From Ruminococcus sp. (GTDB taxonomy: Bacteria > Bacillota > Clostridia > Oscillospirales > Ruminococcaceae), in assembly GCF_019417665.1 (NCBI RefSeq), contig NZ_DXUU01000035.1, positions 1 through 32,506 on the forward strand: a DNA stretch of 32,506 bases. The letters run 5' to 3'. The position numbers and the translations under genes were made by a program. Numbering within the stretch: position 1 is the first letter of the stretch; each line of letters begins with the position of its first letter. Shown here one piece after another: positions 24,461-31,019 of this stretch. The notes under the pieces are model-generated. The model had not been told where the DNA came from. It searched no databases and saw only the letters and a list, made by a program, of their open reading frames with translations.

Positions 24461-25432
24461 ATGAACATTGCTATACTTGGAATAGGTCATATTGCTGAAA
24501 AGATGGCTGCTGCTATAAGTGGTCTTGATGATAATTATAAACCATACGCAGCGGCTTCAAGAAGTATTGAAAATGCAACAAGGTTTGCTAAAAAATGGAG
24601 ATTTGAAAAATCATATGGTTCATATAAAGATTTGCTTGATGATGAAAATATAGATTTGGTTTATATAGCCACGCCTCATTCATTTCATTATGAACAGGCA
24701 TTGATGTGTTTAAATGCTGGTAAAAATATACTTGTTGAAAAAGCTTTTACAGCAAATTATTTTCAGGCAAAGGAAATTCTTGATATTTCAAAATCAAAAA
24801 AATTGCTTGCAGCCGAAGCAATATGGACACGATATATGCCGAGCAGATATATTTTAAATGAACTTATTGAAAGTAGAATAATTGGCGATGCAATTTCTGT
24901 TACTGCAAGCCTATGCTATCCAATTGAGAATATAAAACGTCTACGAGATCCATCACTTGCAGGAGGAACTTTGCTTGACTTAGGGATATATCCTCTGAAT
25001 TTTTCATCAATGATTTTTGGAAACAAAATCAAATCACTTAACGGCAACTGCATTAAACTCGAAACAGGAGTTGATGCTCAGGAATCTGTATCCATAGAAT
25101 ATGAAAATGGCAGTTTTGCAAGTCTTTTCAGTTCAATTAGAACTCCAGGTGACAGAAATGGTGTGATTTATGGAACAAAGGGATATATCACTGTACAGAA
25201 TATAAATAATCCTGAAATAATACGTGTTTATAATTCTGACCATGAAATGGTAAAAGAAATTTTTTCTCCGTCACAGATAAACGGATATGAATATGAGCTT
25301 ATGGCTTGCCATGATGCAATTATGAATGGTGAATCTGAATGTAAGGATATGCCGCATTCTGAAACCCTTGAAATTATGAGACAGATGGATTATCTTCGTG
25401 ATTTGTGGGGCATAAAATATCCTTTTGAATGA
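24461..25432 (+). CDS. Gfo/Idh/MocA-family NAD(P)-dependent oxidoreductase
   Basis: The 323-residue protein oxidises or reduces a sugar or related polyol with NAD(P). The N-terminal Rossmann fold starts AILGIGHIAEKM. DLVYIATPHSFHYEQAL and ILVEKAFTAN (E93-K94) are the usual family motifs, with Ala in place of the Pro of EKP. The C-terminal domain holds GGTLLDLGIYPLNF (about 168-181). The closest subgroup may be dihydrodiol dehydrogenase-like enzymes; the substrate cannot be inferred. The gene is noticeably AT-rich, is on the strand opposite to its neighbours, and has its own promoter. I see no terminator in the 54 bases before the convergent terminase gene. Confidence 0.9.
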   Translation: MNIAILGIGHIAEKMAAAISGLDDNYKPYAAASRSIENATRFAKKWRFEKSYGSYKDLLDDENIDLVYIATPHSFHYEQALMCLNAGKNILVEKAFTANYFQAKEILDISKSKKLLAAEAIWTRYMPSRYILNELIESRIIGDAISVTASLCYPIENIKRLRDPSLAGGTLLDLGIYPLNFSSMIFGNKIKSLNGNCIKLETGVDAQESVSIEYENGSFASLFSSIRTPGDRNGVIYGTKGYITVQNINNPEIIRVYNSDHEMVKEIFSPSQINGYEYELMACHDAIMNGESECKDMPHSETLEIMRQMDYLRDLWGIKYPFE

Positions 25433-25486
25433 TACGTATTTCTTAGCAGCATGACGTTTAAATTCCAGTTTATAGGATAACCACAA

Positions 25487-28108
25487 CTACAAAATCAGCA
25501 TCTCCCTCGAATCATAAACAGACTCATCAGAAACACATCCACAGCGAATTGCACGGTCGAGAGCCATAATCATGGCAACAGCACCGTCAATTTTCTCTGT
25601 GGATTTTTCTTTGTCCGGCTTTATATTTCCGGCAGGGTCACGCCTTATGAAAATATTGTCCATCATCCACCGTAGAACCGGGTGACCGTTATGAGCAAGG
25701 GTCTGTTCAAGGGTCAGTTTCATCAGTTCTTTTGTAGGCGGTGACATATCCTTGTAACCCTGCCCGAACTGAACCATTGTAAAGCCAAGACCATCAAGGT
25801 TCTGCGACATCTGCACGGCACCCCATCTATCAAATGCAATTTCTTTGATGTTGAATTTCTGTCCCAGTTCATCGATGAAGTTTTCGATAAAGCCGTAGTG
25901 GACAACGTTGCCCTCAGTAGTTTTCAGGTAACCCTGCCGTTCCCAAATATCATATGGAACGTGGTCACGCCTTACACGGAGAGGCAGTGTTTCTTCCGGT
26001 AACCAGAAGTAAGGCAGAACGTAGTAATGCTCATCATCCTCTGTTGGTGGAAAAACAAGAACGAATGCCGTAATGTCAGTTGTAGAGGAAAGGTCAAGAC
26101 CACCGTAGCAGACACGTCCTGCAAGGTCATCTTCATCAAACGCTACTTTGCATTTATCCCATTTCTCCATAGGCATCCAGCGAACAGCTTGTTTTACCCA
26201 TTGATTCAGACGGAGTTGCCTGAAAGCGTTCTCCTCGCCGGGAGTTTCCTTTGCTGAATTACACGCAGCTACAACCTTATCCATTCCGATAGTCTTGTCA
26301 AGGCTTGGATTTGCTTTCTTCCATACTTTCGGGTCAGTCCAGTCCTCAGATTCATCTGCACCATAAATTACCGGATAAAAAGTTGGGTCATGTTTTCTGC
26401 CCTCAATAATATCTTTTGCCTTTTGGTGTACTTCATAGCAGATGCTGTTGGTGTCTGTTCCTGCCGTGGTGATAAGGAAATAAAGTGGCTGCATTCTTGC
26501 ATCACCAGAGCCCTTGGTCATTACATCAAAAAGTTTTCTGTTTGGCTGTGTATGCAATTCATCAAAGACAACTCCGTGAATGTTGAATCCGTGTTTTGAG
26601 TAAGCCTCAGCTGAAAGTACCTGATAAAAGCTGTTAGTTGGAATGTACACGATACGCTTTTGTGAGGTCAGAATTTTTACACGCTTATTCAGTGCGGGAC
26701 ACATTCGCACCATATCTGCTGCAACATCAAATACAATGGCGGCTTGCTGTCGGTCAGCGGCGCAGCCGTAAACCTCGGCTCGTTCTTCACCATCACCACA
26801 GGTGAGTAGTAGCGCAACGGCGGCCGCCAGTTCACTGTTGTGCGTCGGTAAAAATGAATGTCCTACACAATAAAGATGCGATGGGCTATCAACCTGAATG
26901 CACTGCATTCCGGGATTTTCAATTTTCTCAATGGAATCAATATATCGGAAATGACTGCGTGATCCTGGATTTCTCTTTACAGCATTTTTCATTTTTCTTT
27001 TCAGCCCTGCAACAGGAACATCATTAAAGGCTGTAAATTTTACATAGTATAAAGTTTCACCTGTTTCAACTCTTCCACATTCACGGCTCGGCTTTGTCCG
27101 GTCAATTCTCTGTGTTGAAACAGCGGTAGTGATTGCATTTTTGATACCAAGGCTCCATAACAATTCACTCACACTTTCGGCAAGTGCCTTTTCTGTAGAA
27201 GTATAGATTGCCTGTCCCCGCACATTGCTGATTGCTCCGTCAGAATCCATAAGTCCCTGTAATAAAGAAAATCTCTGTGAAACAGAGGCACGAAGATATT
27301 CTATTGGTATTTTCTTATCGTGGAATGATTTTAACAGCACAGCTTTCAAGTCAGGGACCGGACATATCTCAGAATCACCTGTATTCTTCCATCTTCTTTT
27401 CAACTTATGATATGGCCATATCCTATCTAAAACTTCCGGTATATCACAAGTTTGAATGGTAAGTTCCGGCTTAACAGCATTTCCATTGCCTAACCAATAT
27501 CCCATAAGATATGGATCAACAGGCAGTTCTTTTTCAGCGATGTTCATAGCATCTGCAATGTGAATACGGAAACGATAACATCCACAGGAATCACAGGAAC
27601 GATTATATAAATCTTCAGTTGAAATGCTAGTTTTTCTGACTTTCCCATTTGTAAGCTCGCCTGTCCACAAATGCCGTGCTCCTGCAACTATGGTTTCTCC
27701 GTCCTTAAATCTTATCTTGTATCCTTGCTCTTCATAATCAACAGGACTTTTTGCAATAACATGGCAGATGTTACCTTTCTCATCAAACAATTCATCACCA
27801 ATCTGAATATCAGCCATTGTTGTAAAACCGTGCGGAGTAGGTATGGGTGTATTCAATGCCAGCTGCTTACCGTTTTTCTTGGGAATTTCAATGTACGCAG
27901 TATTAAACTGACGATATCCGTTCGGTTTTAAAATACCAAAAAGGTCACGGATAATCTGTTCCTGCCAGTCCAGCAATTCAAACTTTTTTCCTGCCCATGT
28001 TCCTTTGGTATGACTAAGGCATTCGATAAAATTTACAGCGTAATCTGCTGATTTTTTATCGTACCTTGAATCTTCTGCCATGAATTCTGTCGGTTTGTAT
28101 TTTGCCAT
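25487..28108 (-). CDS. terL: Terminase large subunit interrupted by an intein
   Basis: The 873-residue precursor contains a 530-residue Terminase_1-type packaging motor and nuclease plus a 343-residue intein. The N-extein (1-81) ends in the Walker A motif PKKNGK; the C-extein resumes with SELAAAVALLL. The Walker B segment is GVVFDELHTQ. The nuclease domain has LDLSSTTDITAF, FDRWGAVQMSQNL and KIDGAVAMIMALDRA. Until the intein is removed the ATPase is split and should be inactive. The start at 28108 (MAKYKPT) is chosen because GGTGGTG lies upstream. No small terminase gene is visible next to it. Confidence 0.95.
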   Translation of the reverse strand: MAKYKPTEFMAEDSRYDKKSADYAVNFIECLSHTKGTWAGKKFELLDWQEQIIRDLFGILKPNGYRQFNTAYIEIPKKNGKQLALNTPIPTPHGFTTMADIQIGDELFDEKGNICHVIAKSPVDYEEQGYKIRFKDGETIVAGARHLWTGELTNGKVRKTSISTEDLYNRSCDSCGCYRFRIHIADAMNIAEKELPVDPYLMGYWLGNGNAVKPELTIQTCDIPEVLDRIWPYHKLKRRWKNTGDSEICPVPDLKAVLLKSFHDKKIPIEYLRASVSQRFSLLQGLMDSDGAISNVRGQAIYTSTEKALAESVSELLWSLGIKNAITTAVSTQRIDRTKPSRECGRVETGETLYYVKFTAFNDVPVAGLKRKMKNAVKRNPGSRSHFRYIDSIEKIENPGMQCIQVDSPSHLYCVGHSFLPTHNSELAAAVALLLTCGDGEERAEVYGCAADRQQAAIVFDVAADMVRMCPALNKRVKILTSQKRIVYIPTNSFYQVLSAEAYSKHGFNIHGVVFDELHTQPNRKLFDVMTKGSGDARMQPLYFLITTAGTDTNSICYEVHQKAKDIIEGRKHDPTFYPVIYGADESEDWTDPKVWKKANPSLDKTIGMDKVVAACNSAKETPGEENAFRQLRLNQWVKQAVRWMPMEKWDKCKVAFDEDDLAGRVCYGGLDLSSTTDITAFVLVFPPTEDDEHYYVLPYFWLPEETLPLRVRRDHVPYDIWERQGYLKTTEGNVVHYGFIENFIDELGQKFNIKEIAFDRWGAVQMSQNLDGLGFTMVQFGQGYKDMSPPTKELMKLTLEQTLAHNGHPVLRWMMDNIFIRRDPAGNIKPDKEKSTEKIDGAVAMIMALDRAIRCGCVSDESVYDSREMLIL
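26837..27865 (-). other. Class 3-type intein with LAGLIDADG endonuclease domain, in the TerL P-loop
   Basis: The 343-residue insertion begins Gln-Leu-Ala-Leu and ends Thr-His-Asn, followed by Ser as the +1 residue. There is no N-terminal Cys or Ser nucleophile. The class 3 triad is present: W67 two residues after H65 in ARHLWTG (block B), C322 in MQCIQV (block F position 4), and T341 in LPTHN (block G). In class 3 inteins the block F Cys starts splicing (established knowledge). The central part has two endonuclease motifs, LMGYWLGNG (about 120-128) and LLQGLMDSDG (201-210). The first has Asn where Asp is expected. Confidence 0.92.
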
Positions 28109-28128
28109 TTTTATCACCACCCAACAAA

Positions 28129-28153
28129 AAAGACCTGCCAAAAGCAAGTCTTT
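28129..28153 (-). terminator. Intrinsic terminator just upstream of terL
   Basis: On the minus strand a 10-bp stem (28129-28138 with 28144-28153, one G-U pair) closes a 5-base loop and runs into a U-tract. It lies about 20 bases before the terL start, so terL needs readthrough or antitermination. Confidence 0.75.
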
Positions 28154-28254
28154 CTAAAATATTTTGGTCACAGCTTGCAGGAGTCAGCTGCTTGCTGTGT
28201 TTTGTACGACCGCCCGAGCCTTGCGGCTCCGGGTTTTTTTGAATTGTTCTGTGT
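28154..28254. other. Structured spacer between the DUF7678-like gene and terL
   Basis: Two further hairpins precede the terminator. CACAGC/GCTGTG (28169-28174 / 28194-28199) has an inner GCAG/CTGC stem. A GC-rich hairpin CCCGAGCC-TTGC-GGCTCCGGG (28213-28233) is followed on the plus strand by seven T. The second looks like a plus-strand terminator although no plus-strand gene ends here. The place next to terL also suits a packaging site. Confidence 0.5.
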
Positions 28255-28479
28255 TCAGTTGTACTCTTTCAGTAGAACCGCCAGCGCAGTTTCTGTGTCC
28301 CTATCCGCCAGCGGAACATCCAGCCCTCTGTCAAAGTTGAATACAATCTCACCGTTTCGTTTCAGCATGATTTTTGATGCCCTGCCTTCCTCGCATCCGT
28401 AAATGGAAGGCTCCTCGTAATGCTTCACCCAATAGTGAAATACGCTTGTTCCGATTTTGATACTTCCTTCTGCCCACAT
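28255..28479 (-). CDS. Small conserved protein, DUF7678-like
   Basis: The 74-residue protein opens MWAEGSIKIG and has HYWVKHYEEPSIYG, GRASKIMLKRNGEIVFNFDR and ends LAVLLKEYN. I recognise it as resembling small DUF7678-type proteins of Clostridial mobile elements; its function is not known. The start at 28479 is chosen for the AAGGAG site 8 bases upstream; longer frames have none. It has its own conserved promoter, shared with two other genes to the right. Confidence 0.7.
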   Translation of the reverse strand: MWAEGSIKIGTSVFHYWVKHYEEPSIYGCEEGRASKIMLKRNGEIVFNFDRGLDVPLADRDTETALAVLLKEYN

Positions 28480-28508
28480 AATTTTCGCTCCTTTTTTTGT
28501 GTCTTTTT

Positions 28509-28585
28509 GCCTTTCGGCATGATGTATATTACCTCTTTTCAGGAGATAAGTCAACGGTATTTTGAATCATATACTGCACAAAGAT
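28509..28585 (-). promoter_or_regulatory. Repeated promoter, copy 1 (drives the DUF7678-like gene)
   Basis: Minus strand: -35 TTGACT (complement of 28549-28554), a 17-bp spacer, -10 TAATAT (complement of 28526-28531). The leader has a short hairpin GCC-GAAA-GGC (28509-28518). Conserved CACAAAGAT (plus strand) lies at 28577-28585 upstream of the -35. Every one of these elements recurs exactly 2100 bp to the right. Confidence 0.85.
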
Positions 28586-28679
28586 GCAGGCAGTGAATTG
28601 TGTACATTAGCCACGGCAATAGCAACCGCTGTGTTGCTCTTTGTGGGGCGGTGCTTTCGGCGGGAAAACGATTCGGAGG

Positions 28680-28715
28680 AAAAAAAACGTCCCCCCACAG
28701 GCCAAAGAGGGGGCG
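28680..28715 (-). terminator. GC-rich intrinsic terminator after the acidic protein gene
   Basis: On the minus strand CCCCC (28709-28713) pairs with GGGGG (28691-28696) around a loop and runs into eight U (28680-28687). It lies about 55 bases downstream of the acidic protein stop. Apart from this and the neighbouring promoter, 28586-28770 shows no gene. Confidence 0.7.
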
Positions 28716-28770
28716 GGAGGAGCCACCCAGCCCTTCTGCCCCTGGCCTTGCTATTTTATTTTGTAGGGCT

Positions 28771-29034
28771 TTATCTTCCGGTCTCGCATTCCCACATAAA
28801 TTCTGCCCAGGCTTCGTACTGCTCTCTGCGAAGTTCCTCTTCGTCAATTTCTTCGGTCTTGTAGTCGATGCTGATCAGTTCTTCAAAGGTCGTACCCTGT
28901 TCTGCTGCATCCTCTCTGGCGTATTCCTCGGCGTATTTTTCGTCGAAGTTTTCCGCCTCCCAACCGGCAAGTTCCAGTTCGTATTCCCATTCTGCATCTG
29001 CCCATGTAATTGTTACCTTTGTGATTCTTTCCAT
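28771..29034 (-). CDS. Very acidic small protein of unknown function
   Basis: The 87-residue protein is dominated by Glu and Asp, with few Lys or Arg, giving a strongly negative charge. It also has many aromatic residues (several Trp, Tyr and Phe). Seen stretches are MERITKVTITWADAEWEYEL and EEIDEEELRREQYEAWAEF. No family is recognised. Small acidic phage and plasmid proteins can mimic DNA and inhibit restriction or CRISPR enzymes, but nothing beyond charge and location supports that here. GGAGG lies just before the ATG. It has its own copy of the repeated promoter and a GC-rich terminator after it. Confidence 0.7.
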   Translation of the reverse strand: MERITKVTITWADAEWEYELELAGWEAENFDEKYAEEYAREDAAEQGTTFEELISIDYKTEEIDEEELRREQYEAWAEFMWECETGR

Positions 29035-29091
29035 TTTCGTTTCCTCCGTTTTGGTTGTTTTTCGGTGCGGTTTTCCCGTTCCGTTGTGTGT

Positions 29092-29120
29092 ATATTACCA
29101 TACCTCCGGGAGTATATCAA
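29092..29120 (-). promoter_or_regulatory. Repeated promoter, copy 3 (drives the acidic protein gene)
   Basis: Minus strand: -35 TTGATA (complement of 29115-29120), a 17-bp spacer with CTCCCGGAGG-type inverted sequence, -10 TAATAT (complement of 29092-29097). The GGTAATATACA core is the same as in the other two copies, but the similarity upstream of -35 is lost. Confidence 0.75.
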
Positions 29121-29213
29121 GCGGCTAGATGTACAGAAAAACAGGCAAAAATACAGCCCTGTCATTGTGTGTATCCGACAAGGCTGATTGAGATATTCGG
29201 CGTCTTATACCGG

Positions 29214-29272
29214 TTGCTTTTTCCAAGGATATGTGATATACTGGAAGAGAAAATTGATTCGGAATCAAGGTG
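29214..29272 (+). promoter_or_regulatory. Promoter and leader of the EamA transporter
   Basis: -35 TTGCTT (29214-29219), a 17-bp spacer and an extended -10 (TGA) TATACT (29237-29242). The leader has a short inverted repeat TTGATT-CGG-AATCAA near 29254-29268 and an AAGG ribosome binding site. Confidence 0.7.
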
Positions 29273-29273
29273 T

Positions 29274-29693
29274 ATGATTATGTGGCTGCTTTTTGCAATC
29301 CTATCGTCCGTTTTTGCCGCGTTGACTTCTATTCTGGCAAAAGTGGGAATTGATGGTGTAAATTCCAATCTTGCAACAGCCATAAGAACTGCTGTTGTTC
29401 TTGTTATGGCATGGGGAATGGTTTTCTTAACCAATGCTCAGTCAGGGATCACACAGATCGGAAGGAAAAGCTGGATATTTTTAATCTTATCCGGGCTTGC
29501 AACCGGTGTTTCCTGGCTCTGCTATTATAAAGCATTACAAATGGGAGAGGCATCTAAAGTCGTCCCAATTGATAAGCTCAGCGTTGTGATAACTTTGCTT
29601 CTTGCGTTTGTATTTTTGCATGAGAAATTTACCGTGAAGTCGGCGGTTGGTTGTGTTTTAATTGCTGTTGGTACATTGGTTATGGTACTGTGA
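29274..29693 (+). CDS. EamA-type (drug/metabolite) single-domain transporter
   Basis: The 139-residue protein is a membrane transporter of the EamA/DMT type with one repeat, about five transmembrane segments. The classic family pieces are visible: LLFAILSSVFAALTSILAKV, GINNLATAIRT-like VNSNLATAIRTAVVLVMAW, LSGLATGVSWLCYYKALQMG, ASKVVPIDKLSVVITLLLAF and a final GCVLIAVGTLVMVL. One-repeat members work as dimers. The substrate is unknown. The start is ATG 29274 or 29280; AAGG lies 4 or 10 bases before them. The gene runs against its neighbours, has its own promoter and is followed by a strong hairpin, so it is another cargo gene. Confidence 0.87.
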   Translation: MIMWLLFAILSSVFAALTSILAKVGIDGVNSNLATAIRTAVVLVMAWGMVFLTNAQSGITQIGRKSWIFLILSGLATGVSWLCYYKALQMGEASKVVPIDKLSVVITLLLAFVFLHEKFTVKSAVGCVLIAVGTLVMVL

Positions 29694-29697
29694 CATC

Positions 29698-29738
29698 AGA
29701 AACAAGCCGCCACATTGCCGTTTGTGGGGCTTGTTTCT
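29698..29738. terminator. Long hairpin after the EamA gene
   Basis: AGAAACAAGC (29698-29707) pairs with GCTTGTTTCT (29729-29738), continued by an inner CCACA/TGTGG stem. No T-tract follows on either strand, so it may stabilise transcript ends or terminate weakly. Confidence 0.55.
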
Positions 29739-29797
29739 GCATTGGGTTAGTATTCGGAATCACTGACTCTTGCCGCTATAGGCGAACGTGGCGGCTG

Positions 29798-30154
29798 TCA
29801 GTCCCTTATCACAATCGGCATCAGACTGTTGGGAGTTGGAATGAAAAGTTCGATGTTCCAGAAACGCTGTTTGTACTTTTCTGTAAGTTCAGCGGAAAGG
29901 TCTGTGAAATCTTCCTTGCCAAGTCCGGCAATGAAGAATGTTCCTTTGATAACATCATGAATTTCAGGAAGAAGTCTGTTCCACTGGGTATCGGATTTCA
30001 ACTTTGCCTCGTCATCGCAGATAAGGGCAACTGCCTCTTTAAATGGGTAAATTGCCTGAATGTAACCGCCGACCGTTTTCTGAAGTGATTCAAGGCTTCC
30101 ATCAATATCGGTTTCTCTTGGGTGCTTGCCCGGTTCAACAATAAGTATGTGCAT
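29798..30154 (-). CDS. DUF3846 protein
   Basis: The 118-residue protein matches the DUF3846 pattern: ILIVEPGKHPRETDIDGSLE, LQKTVGGYIQAIYPFKEAVA with ALICDDEAKL, then IKGTFFIAGLGKEDFTDLS. Members are common in conjugative plasmids, integrative elements and some phages of Firmicutes; function is unknown. AAAAGGAG precedes the ATG. The preceding 61 bases hold a strong nested hairpin (30171-30207), so the gene may be separated from the upstream gene by RNA processing. A CTGAC/GTCAG hairpin at about 29764-29803 overlaps its end. Confidence 0.85.
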   Translation of the reverse strand: MHILIVEPGKHPRETDIDGSLESLQKTVGGYIQAIYPFKEAVALICDDEAKLKSDTQWNRLLPEIHDVIKGTFFIAGLGKEDFTDLSAELTEKYKQRFWNIELFIPTPNSLMPIVIRD

Positions 30155-30170
30155 GGGTTTCTCCTTTTCT

Positions 30171-30207
30171 GAGCCATACCGGGGCGGTGATTTCCGCCCC
30201 TTGGCTC
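30171..30207. other. Nested GC-rich hairpin between two small genes
   Basis: Outer GAGCCA/TGGCTC (30171-30176 / 30202-30207) and inner GGGGCGG/CCGCCCC (30181-30187 / 30194-30200). On the coding (minus) strand no U-tract follows, and the DUF3846 ribosome binding site comes next. It probably sets relative expression or transcript stability. Confidence 0.55.
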
Positions 30208-30215
30208 TTTGCTTT

Positions 30216-30578
30216 TTAGTTCAGCTTCATGTGAATTGCAGGAATAATTTTCGGCTTACCGGTTATCAAATCGGTATACTCCGCTGTCACTTCGGTCAGC
30301 CCATTCATGTAAAATCCCTGCTTTTCAAAAGCGGCAAGGGTAGGAATCAAGCTGCTGAAGGTGCTGGAAATCGTAAACTCGGTGATGCCCTTTGCTTTTA
30401 GAAAATCGGCGATTGGTTCGATATCCTCTTCCCAGATGACCTCTGGAAAATCAATCAGCTCGTTTCCGTTCTGCTTACTTTTGCGGTATGCCCAGTAAAG
30501 GGTCAGGTTCAAGTTGTTTTCCCGGAAAAATTCGTTTCCCTTTGTGGCTGCCTGTTCAAAAAGTTCAATTGTTTTCAT
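30216..30578 (-). CDS. Conserved hypothetical mobile-element protein
   Basis: The 120-residue protein opens MKTIELFEQAATKGNEFF and contains NLTLYWAYRKSKQNGNELID, GITEFTISSTFSSLIPTLAA and a final KPKIIPAIHMKLN. I recognise it only as a type of small protein found beside DUF3846 and amidoligase genes in Clostridial elements. No catalytic motif is evident. The start at 30578 is chosen for GGAGG 8 bases upstream. It has its own copy of the repeated promoter. Confidence 0.72.
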   Translation of the reverse strand: MKTIELFEQAATKGNEFFRENNLNLTLYWAYRKSKQNGNELIDFPEVIWEEDIEPIADFLKAKGITEFTISSTFSSLIPTLAAFEKQGFYMNGLTEVTAEYTDLITGKPKIIPAIHMKLN

Positions 30579-30608
30579 AGTGTTTTCCTCCATGTTTCGT
30601 TGTTTTTT

Positions 30609-30685
30609 GCCCTTTGGCTGTATGTATATTACCTCTGTTTCCGGAATAAGTCAACGATATTCAGAGGAATATATCACACAAAGAT
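30609..30685 (-). promoter_or_regulatory. Repeated promoter, copy 2 (drives the hypothetical gene)
   Basis: Minus strand: -35 TTGACT (complement of 30649-30654), a 17-bp spacer, -10 TAATAT (complement of 30626-30631). A leader hairpin GCC-AAAG-GGC lies at 30609-30618 and CACAAAGAT at 30677-30685. All positions are those of copy 1 plus 2100. Confidence 0.85.
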
Positions 30686-30746
30686 TGCGGGGGAAAACTG
30701 TGTATGATTGACGCTTGCACAAGAGCCGTTTTGTTGCCCTGTGTGC

Positions 30747-30794
30747 CGCCGTTCTGTGGAAAGCAATTATTTTGCGGAGGAAATCAGAACGGCG
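30747..30794 (-). terminator. Hairpin after the zinc-ribbon gene
   Basis: A perfect 10-bp inverted repeat CGCCGTTCTG/CAGAACGGCG (30747-30756 / 30785-30794) with a 28-base loop lies about 20 bases downstream of the zinc-ribbon stop. It lacks a U-tract, so termination is uncertain. Confidence 0.45.
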
Positions 30795-30815
30795 AACGTG
30801 GGGCGGTGTGGCGGC

Positions 30816-31019
30816 TTATTCAGCCGAATTGTGCCGATGCAGAATGGAGAGAATCTTTTCCTGTTCCTCTTTGGAAATGCCGATGCTTTCCAACGCCTGT
30901 CTGCTGCCACAGTCCGGACAAATCAGCGTCTGGTTATCGGTTCTGGAAAGCGCAGGAACGCCATGATATTCTATGCCGCAAAGCGGACAAATTCTGGTTT
31001 CTTTTTCAGCCATTTTCAT
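30816..31019 (-). CDS. Small zinc-ribbon protein
   Basis: The 67-residue protein has two Cys pairs, CPLCGIEYHG and CPDCGSRQALE, that make a zinc ribbon, followed by a helical tail (ISKEEQEKILSILHRHNSAE). No named family is recognised. The start at 31019 overlaps the stop of the cyclotransferase gene in an ATGA, with AGAGGAAG upstream; a second ATG two codons later is also possible. It is coupled to the cyclotransferase and may be an adaptor in the same pathway (inference). Confidence 0.72.
   Translation of the reverse strand: MKMAEKETRICPLCGIEYHGVPALSRTDNQTLICPDCGSRQALESIGISKEEQEKILSILHRHNSAE

Noticed and set aside
28551..29187. Overlapping open frames on both strands (98, 100 and 195 codons)
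   Set aside because: They cross the repeated promoter and the GC-rich terminator, lack ribosome binding sites and resemble no family.
29243..29272. EamA leader as a third copy of the kinase/oxidoreductase leader
   Set aside because: Only TCGGAAT is shared; the GTAG..CTAC hairpin and AACAGA are missing, so the match may be chance.
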